The translations under genes were made by a program, and so were the position numbers. Below are positions 29,886 to 34,735 of a DNA stretch of 34,735 nt, one piece after another. This DNA is from CAYMJO01 sp964391305 (GTDB lineage: Bacteria; Patescibacteriota; CALEFQ01): contig CAYMJO010000004.1 of assembly GCA_964391305.1 (NCBI GenBank), positions 1-34,735 on the forward strand, in the 5' to 3' direction. The notes below the pieces were generated by a model, which saw nothing but the letters and a program-made list of their open reading frames with translations, was not told the origin of the DNA and did no database searches. Each line of letters starts with the position of its first letter. Positions within the stretch are counted from its first letter, which is position 1.

Positions 29886-31424
29886 ATGTCTAAATCAAAG
29901 ATTTTCTTTTTTCTATGCCTTTCTTTTATCGCGGGCATCGGCTTTGCGTCTTTTTATGTTTCAAAAACTTTTATTCTTTTATTTTTGCTGGTTTTGGGGA
30001 CGATTTTAGTCTGCGTTTTTTGGGAGCGGAAAAAGATTGTAGTGTTTGGATTTTGTATTGTCGTGTTTGTTTTGGGGATATTTCGATTTGGCTTGGTCGG
30101 AAGTTCTTTGGATGATTTGCACGTTTCCAAATTGAACGATAGCGGTTTAGTGACGATCATCGGCAGGGTCGTGAGCTATCCGGATGTTAGGGTTGACAAA
30201 GTCAATATGGAAATTGAGGTCGAAGAAGTTAATGGCGATAAGAATATACATGGCAAGATTTTGGTCTACACGCCGCTTTATCCAAGATTTGATTATGCTG
30301 ACAGGCTTGAAATTTCCGGCAAACTTTTCACGCCGCCGGAGTTCGAAGATTTCTCATACAGAGATTATCTGTCTAGGTTTGGGATTCATTCTGTTATGTT
30401 TCGTGCAGAGATTGAGTTGATTGAAAGGGGCAATGCCAATGTTTTCTTGAAAAATATTTTTAAAATAAAGTCGAAATTGAAAGATTCGCTTCGTGTTATC
30501 CTTCATGAACCACAATCGGGATTTGCGCAGAGATTGATATTAGGAGAGTATCATGCGATGTCGAGCGAGCTCTTGGAAATGTTTAAGCGTTCGGGTGTCA
30601 TGCATATCATTGCGATCTCGGGTTATCACATTACAATTGTTGCGGCGATGCTCACCGCAATTTCGAAAAGCCTTGGCAAGCGTGGCTCATTCATTTTTGC
30701 GATTTGTGGAATTGTTTTGTACACAATCTTGACTGGCGCGACAGCATCGGTTGTTCGCTCATCCATCATGGGCATACTCGTTCTTGTCGCGCTTAATTTG
30801 GGGAGATTGAGCTCTATCCGAAATGCTTTGGTGCTTGCCGCACTTGCGATAGTTGCGGTAAATCCGCAGGTTTTGCGCTTGGATATCGGCTTTCAGCTCT
30901 CTTTTCTCGCCGTAATTGGCATCGTGTACATTTCGCCTTATCTTGTAAAAGTCTTCAGGTTTCTTCCGAATGTTCTTAAGTTCCGCGAATCGATCGTGAT
31001 CACGCTTTCTGCGCAGATTACAACGCTTCCGCTCGTTGTATATGACTTTGGCAAACTTTCTGTTGTTGCGCCTATCGTGAATTTTGTTCTGCTTCCCTCA
31101 ATTCCTCTTTCGATGGGACTTGGATTTCTTGCGAGTGTTGTTGGCATGTTTGATGAGACAGTCGGTCGTTTTGTTGCGCTTCCCGCGTGGCTCACTCTTG
31201 GATATGGAATTTACGTTGTAAAATTTTTTTCAGAAATTCCGCTCGCGTACATCGATACTGAAATCGAGTGGATTCATGTTTTAATATCTTATGTGTGTTT
31301 GGTTTTGTTTTTTGTTTTAAAAAAGTTTTTTAAAAAGAGAAATTTTTGCAAAAGAAAAAGAGTCAGGGATTTTGATAAGGATGGGGTTTTGGTTGATGTT
31401 ATACCTATGGATTTCAAAACTTAA
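29886..31424 (+). CDS. comEC: Competence protein ComEC/Rec2 (membrane channel part)
   Basis: A 512-aa multi-pass membrane protein. Two or three N-terminal helices lead to a DUF4131-type soluble domain (about 70-180, VTIIGRVVSYPDV, LEISGKLFTPPEFEDFSYRDYL). The competence domain has LILGEYHAMSSELLEMFKRSGVMHI and IAISGYHITIV, then about eight hydrophobic helices. ComEC carries single-stranded DNA across the inner membrane in transformation. The metallo-beta-lactamase domain found at the C-terminus of many homologues is absent; a separate MBL gene follows 174 bp later. A Lys/Arg-rich tail ends the protein. Confidence 0.94.
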   Translation: MSKSKIFFFLCLSFIAGIGFASFYVSKTFILLFLLVLGTILVCVFWERKKIVVFGFCIVVFVLGIFRFGLVGSSLDDLHVSKLNDSGLVTIIGRVVSYPDVRVDKVNMEIEVEEVNGDKNIHGKILVYTPLYPRFDYADRLEISGKLFTPPEFEDFSYRDYLSRFGIHSVMFRAEIELIERGNANVFLKNIFKIKSKLKDSLRVILHEPQSGFAQRLILGEYHAMSSELLEMFKRSGVMHIIAISGYHITIVAAMLTAISKSLGKRGSFIFAICGIVLYTILTGATASVVRSSIMGILVLVALNLGRLSSIRNALVLAALAIVAVNPQVLRLDIGFQLSFLAVIGIVYISPYLVKVFRFLPNVLKFRESIVITLSAQITTLPLVVYDFGKLSVVAPIVNFVLLPSIPLSMGLGFLASVVGMFDETVGRFVALPAWLTLGYGIYVVKFFSEIPLAYIDTEIEWIHVLISYVCLVLFFVLKKFFKKRNFCKRKRVRDFDKDGVLVDVIPMDFKT

Positions 31425-31598
31425 AGATCCCGCTGTGACGGGAAATACCAAATCCCGAAATCTGAATGTCAAAACCACCGCCGCTGCGTGGTCCCGCTCA
31501 CGGTGAAAAATGTCGAGTTCCCAAATTTGTCATTTGTAATTTTCTGCCGCGGGCGGGACCTCTTGCCAAAGGCGAGATGGTTTTGAGCTTTGAAATTT
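31425..31598. repeat. GC-rich inverted repeats between comEC and the MBL gene
   Basis: TCCCG/CGGGA (31428-31443) is followed by an 8-bp exact inverted pair GGTCCCGC (31490-31497) and GCGGGACC (31553-31560) with a 55-nt loop containing the words CAAATTTGTCATTTGTAATTTT. No T-run terminator is evident. The contrast with the AT-rich genes suggests an inserted repeat element. Confidence 0.5.
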
Positions 31599-32423
31599 AT
31601 GAAAAAGATCTACTATTACATTTTAGTCTTTCTCGCGATCGCCCTTGTTCTCTTATTCATCGCGGTGAGACAGATTGATGATGATGCGGCAAGCGTTACT
31701 TTCTTTGACATCGGTCAAGGCGATTCTGCTTTGATTAGGAAGGGAAGCGTTCAAGTTGTAATTGATGGTGGAGACAATTCTAGAGTTATTGAAGAGCTTG
31801 GTGAGAGAATGCCCCCTTGGGATCACAAAATTGAAATGATTATTCTCTCTCATCCTCATTTTGACCATTTTGTCGGGTTGATCGACATTTTTCAGAGATA
31901 CGATGTCGAAAAATTCGTCACAACGGGTGCGCTTGAGACAACTGAAGATTTTCAGGTTTTTTTGGAGGCGGTTCGGAAGGAAAACTGCGAGGTTGTGATC
32001 GCCGATAGCTCCAAAGATTTTAGACTTTCTGACATAAATTTTGATATACTTTTCCCCATGAGGCCTTTGCAATTTAAAGACGTGTATGCTAAAAATTTAA
32101 ACAACACATCGATCGTTCTCAAGGTTTCATCGTCAAAAGTTTCTGTTCTTTTCACCGGTGATGCCGAGAAAGAGGTCGAGGAGAAGCTCTTGGAGGAAAA
32201 TGTTGATTTGGGCTCGGATATTCTCAAAGCCGGACATCATGGAAGCAAGACGTCTTCCACCGAAGATTTCATCAAGGCCGTTGATCCCGAGAAAGTGATT
32301 TTTTCCGCGGGCGAGGACAACCAATTCAATCATCCGACAGAATTAATAGTTGATCGGTTCCAAGATTTCGGAGTTGAGACCTTGACGACGTTTGAAGTTG
32401 GAGATGTTGAAGTAGAATTGTGA
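31599..32423 (+). CDS. ComEC-type metallo-beta-lactamase hydrolase, membrane anchored
   Basis: A 274-aa protein with one N-terminal membrane helix (about 4-23) and an MBL domain. TFFDIGQGDSALI opens the fold, LSHPHFDHFVGL is the HxHxDH metal motif (His85, His87, Asp89, His90), LFTGDAEKEVEE supplies the next Asp, and LKAGHHGSKTSS the last His. This is the domain that usually forms the C-terminus of ComEC, where it is thought to degrade the non-entering DNA strand. Encoded separately next to comEC, it probably acts outside the membrane in the same system. ATG 31599 is preferred over TTG 31590. Confidence 0.92.
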   Translation: MKKIYYYILVFLAIALVLLFIAVRQIDDDAASVTFFDIGQGDSALIRKGSVQVVIDGGDNSRVIEELGERMPPWDHKIEMIILSHPHFDHFVGLIDIFQRYDVEKFVTTGALETTEDFQVFLEAVRKENCEVVIADSSKDFRLSDINFDILFPMRPLQFKDVYAKNLNNTSIVLKVSSSKVSVLFTGDAEKEVEEKLLEENVDLGSDILKAGHHGSKTSSTEDFIKAVDPEKVIFSAGEDNQFNHPTELIVDRFQDFGVETLTTFEVGDVEVEL

Positions 32424-32557
32424 GGGGGAATGTGATATAATTACTTTGATTACGAAATTCGAAGTCAGCCTTGGACTGAAAATAATGTTTGAATTTTAGA
32501 CATCGTTGCGACGTCGCGTGTTTAGGTATTCGGATTTCGAATTTAATATAGAGTCAA

Positions 32558-33703
32558 GTGATTTCCAAACCGACTTCCAAAAAAATACTTCTTCTTCCCA
32601 TCTCCGCTGGTTCTGGCCATATTAAGGCCGCGGAGGCGCTTTTTATTGCTCTCAAAGAGATTGATCCTTTTTTGAAAATAAAAAACGAGGATGCGCTGAA
32701 ATATGTTGGACCTTTAGTCAAGAGTGTTTACAGAGATTGGTATGCTTTCTCCGTCAAAAAAGTTCCGATTGTGTATAAGTATATTTATAAAGAAACGGAA
32801 GATTACAAAAAGTTTCAACAGATCATGGATAAACCTCGACTTCTTTTCGAGGAGTTGAATGCGTTCAAATTGGAGAATTTCATAAAAGATTTTGAGCCGG
32901 ATGCAATAGTGAGTCTTCATCCGCTTCCGTTGAGCTTGGTTTCGTATTGGCTTCATCGCAAGAAGATCGGAAGACCTCTGCATTTCGTTGTGATGACCGA
33001 TTACGGCGGCCACAGGTTCTGGATTCGAAAGGGAGTTGACAGATATTATGTTGCTTCAGATGAGGTCGCGGCTTATCTTGATTCGCGTGATGTTGATAGG
33101 AGAAAAATAAAGTCTTTTGGAATTCCAATCGATTTAAAATTTTCCAAAAGATTGAACAAAGAGAAGATTTTTAAAAAATTGGGATTGCGAGCAGGAATTC
33201 CGACTTTTCTAATGATGACAAGCGGTGTCTCAAAAGATTTTTTGAAAAAAGTTGTCGAGAAAATTTTACACATCGAAACGGATTTTCAAATGGCGATTAC
33301 GACGAAGGAAAAAGAAACACGGGATATTTTGAAAAATTTAACGAAGAAAGCGAAAGAAAAATTTAAGATAATGGGATATATAAACAACGTTGAAGAATGG
33401 CTGACCGTTTCTGATTTGTCTATATCAAAACCTGGCGGACTCGTTGTTTCGGAAAGCATTGCGAAGGGAGTTCCAATGCTTATTTTGAGTCCCGTTCCAG
33501 GACAAGAAGAGTTGAATTCCAACTATCTTCTTGAAAACGGCGCCGCCATGACGGCCGACACGCCGGAAGTCGTAGACTATAAAATAAATACTCTATTGCG
33601 GAATTCGAAGAAACTTGTAATAATGAAGAACCATGCGCGAACACTCGGAAAGCCGAATGCGGCGATGGATATTGCCAAAGATATTATGAATTCACTGGGT
33701 TGA
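32558..33703 (+). CDS. GT28-like glycosyltransferase (MGDG synthase / UgtP-like)
   Basis: A 381-aa two-domain glycosyltransferase. The N-terminal ILLLPISAGSGHIKAAEAL matches the glycine loop of the MGDG synthase/UgtP family. The C-terminal DLSISKPGGLVVSESIAKGVPMLIL and GQEELNSNYLLENGAA is the nucleotide-sugar-binding region shared with MurG. The likely role is adding hexose to diacylglycerol to make membrane glycolipids at the inner face of the membrane; a different lipid acceptor is possible. The start is GTG 32558, with a weak GAG 4 nt upstream. The preceding gap contains a dispersed intergenic repeat and a TATAAT at 32436-32441. Confidence 0.85.
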   Translation: MISKPTSKKILLLPISAGSGHIKAAEALFIALKEIDPFLKIKNEDALKYVGPLVKSVYRDWYAFSVKKVPIVYKYIYKETEDYKKFQQIMDKPRLLFEELNAFKLENFIKDFEPDAIVSLHPLPLSLVSYWLHRKKIGRPLHFVVMTDYGGHRFWIRKGVDRYYVASDEVAAYLDSRDVDRRKIKSFGIPIDLKFSKRLNKEKIFKKLGLRAGIPTFLMMTSGVSKDFLKKVVEKILHIETDFQMAITTKEKETRDILKNLTKKAKEKFKIMGYINNVEEWLTVSDLSISKPGGLVVSESIAKGVPMLILSPVPGQEELNSNYLLENGAAMTADTPEVVDYKINTLLRNSKKLVIMKNHARTLGKPNAAMDIAKDIMNSLG

Positions 33704-33806
33704 TTGGAGAAAGACATTCGTGAAAAGTTTTGGAATAGAATTAATTAACTTTCCTGCCGCTGGCTTGCCATAGTGTGACCTGCGTGCGGGGTATTAAATA
33801 AAAAAA

Positions 33807-34478
33807 ATGAAGTACATCTTTTTCGGTCCCCCTGGAGTTGGGAAAGGAACTTATGCGAGAAGAATAGCGCCCAAGCTTGGAATCGTACATATTTCTACGG
33901 GCGATATTTTCAGAGAAGAGGTTAAGAAAAACAGCGAAATTGGGAAAATGGCAAAGTCTTATATGGATAGGGGCGATCTTGTGCCGGACGAGTCCGTGAT
34001 AAAGATTTTTGAAAGAAGGATCAAAGAGCCGGATGCGAAAAATGGCTATATTCTTGATGGATTTCCAAGGACAGTCCCACAGGCAAAGTATCTCACAGAG
34101 AAAGGCATTGGGATAGACAAAATTGTCAATATTTATTTGCCAGACGAGGCTTTGGTCGAAATTCTTTCTGGAAGAAGGATATGCAGGAAATGTGGGGATT
34201 TGTACAATGTTGTAAATTACCAAAAGGGCGGGATTAACAGGCCCCCGATGCTTCCGAAGAAAGAAGGTATATGCGACAAATGTGGAGGCGAACTTTATCA
34301 GAGGGACGATGACATGGAGAAATCAATAAAAGATAGGCTTGAAGTTTATAAAAAACAATCCAGTCCTGTGCTTGATTATTATAAAAAAAAGGGAGAAGTT
34401 CTGGATATTGTTTCCGAAAATCCCCCAGAAGTTATGGTTCCGAGAATTTACGAGATGCTGAAAGAAAAAAATAAATAG
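33807..34478 (+). CDS. adk: Adenylate kinase (zinc LID type)
   Basis: A 223-aa kinase converting ATP and AMP to two ADP. The P-loop is GPPGVGKGT (7-15), and STGDIFREEV and LDGFPRTVPQA are the AMP and NMP motifs. The LID has CRKCGDLYN and CDKCGGEL, a Cys4 zinc site found in Gram-positive-type enzymes. RLEVYKKQSSPVLDYY is the final conserved helix. An A-only tract precedes ATG 33807 in place of an SD. A strong bidirectional terminator follows at 34500-34529. Confidence 0.97.
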   Translation: MKYIFFGPPGVGKGTYARRIAPKLGIVHISTGDIFREEVKKNSEIGKMAKSYMDRGDLVPDESVIKIFERRIKEPDAKNGYILDGFPRTVPQAKYLTEKGIGIDKIVNIYLPDEALVEILSGRRICRKCGDLYNVVNYQKGGINRPPMLPKKEGICDKCGGELYQRDDDMEKSIKDRLEVYKKQSSPVLDYYKKKGEVLDIVSENPPEVMVPRIYEMLKEKNK

Positions 34479-34499
34479 TATTTCTTCTATTTTGAATAG

Positions 34500-34529
34500 T
34501 CAAAAACTGCCTCATTCGGCAGTTTTTGA
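34500..34529. terminator. Bidirectional terminator between adk and ferredoxin
   Basis: A perfect 12-bp stem (34500-34511 with 34518-34529) with a 6-nt loop and A/T-rich outer pairs. The last codons of the ferredoxin gene lie inside it. Confidence 0.85.
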
Positions 34530-34703
34530 TATAGCTTCAACTGCACACGTTTCTGTACAGCTTCCACAGTCATTACATTTTTGCGGATCTATCTCGTATT
34601 TAATTTCGTCGTTTTCCTCGATCTCTTTGATTGCCCCTTCGGGACAAGCTGGTTCACACGCACCGCAACCGATGCATTTAGATTTATCGATTTTGTGAGA
34701 CAT
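34512..34703 (-). CDS. 2x[4Fe-4S] ferredoxin
   Basis: A 63-aa bacterial-type ferredoxin with two cluster motifs: Cys10/13/16/20 (CIGCGACEPACP) and Cys43/46/49/53 (CNDCGSCTETCAVEA). It would carry low-potential electrons, for example to radical SAM enzymes such as NrdG or MtaB, but no partner is shown by context. ATG 34703 is chosen because it gives the family start MSHKIDKSKCIGCG; the longer frame begins at a TTG that is part of a TTGACA-like word. It is convergent with adk, and its stop codon lies inside the shared terminator. Confidence 0.93.
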   Translation of the reverse strand: MSHKIDKSKCIGCGACEPACPEGAIKEIEENDEIKYEIDPQKCNDCGSCTETCAVEAISKTAE

Positions 34704-34735
34704 GGCTTTAAAATTAATTTCAAATGTCAAAGCTC

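Noticed and set aside
31466..31678. 70-codon ORF between comEC and the MBL gene
   Set aside because: It spans the inverted repeats and overlaps the MBL start; no domain.
1..34735. Recoding of TGA as Gly or Trp, as in some CPR lineages
   Set aside because: TGA ends glmS, pth, ftsA, dgkA and others in the expected place, and no internal TGA was found.
1..34735. CRISPR array, prophage or transposase
   Set aside because: No regularly spaced repeats and no integrase, transposase or phage structural genes were seen; the repeats present are isolated palindromes.

Overview
The window is an AT-rich, gene-dense bacterial segment that uses the standard bacterial code: TAA, TGA and TAG all act as stops and no internal TGA was seen in the genes. 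Gene content and texture suggest a Candidate Phyla Radiation (Patescibacteria, Parcubacteria-like) genome. The clues are mostly single-copy housekeeping genes, many starts preceded by A-rich tracts instead of a Shine-Dalgarno (SD) sequence, a ComEC protein whose metallo-beta-lactamase domain is a separate gene, a small thrombospondin-type-3-like membrane protein, and GC-rich palindromes in AT-rich gaps. One palindrome translates as LPAGRQA. This assignment is inference, because no rRNA is present. No prophage, insertion sequence or CRISPR array was found.

Layout. (1) 1-2280: the 3' end of glmS (+), then a minus-strand unit: a consensus promoter, a broken copy of the 5' half of tRNA-Leu, a 77-codon GIY-YIG nuclease gene, the intact tRNA-Leu(CAA), and a sugar-nucleotide epimerase starting 12 nt after the tRNA CCA. 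(2) 2334-4067: parA-parB (+), apparently leaderless at parA, ending at a terminator shared with rel. (3) 4074-15600: minus-strand genes rel (spoT type), topA, dprA, mfd, pth and an LCP-family protein. (4) 15601-24985: plus-strand genes lepB, hisS, mtaB-like, HIT hydrolase, rpsU, yqeY, the small Ca-binding-like membrane protein, ybeY, dgkA, ftsA and ftsZ. (5) 24986-28987: a 0.5 kb AT-rich control region with DnaA-box-like and tandem NrdR-box-like sites, then nrdR, nrdD, a separate glycyl-radical mini-gene, and nrdG. (6) 28988-34735: an orphan 47-aa Cys-containing basic protein, a DUF167 protein, comEC, the ComEC-type MBL protein, a GT28-like glycosyltransferase, adk, and a convergent 2x[4Fe-4S] ferredoxin.

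The genes cover amino-sugar supply, chromosome partition (ParAB), the stringent response, DNA topology, repair and uptake (TopA, Mfd, DprA, ComEC), translation and RNA modification (HisS, Pth, MtaB, YbeY, bS21), cell division and envelope (FtsA, FtsZ, LCP, LepB, DgkA, glycolipid synthase), and an anaerobic (class III) ribonucleotide reductase operon under NrdR.

Three observations stand out. The nrdD gene lacks its glycyl-radical C-terminus, which is encoded immediately downstream as its own 53-aa ORF; the split falls inside the zinc CxxC motif. A tRNA-Leu 5'-half duplication brackets a GIY-YIG gene and carries a perfect 20-bp palindrome at the anticodon loop. The mfd reading frame has about 70 codons of family-like sequence upstream of any ATG, GTG or TTG, which points to a rare start codon.
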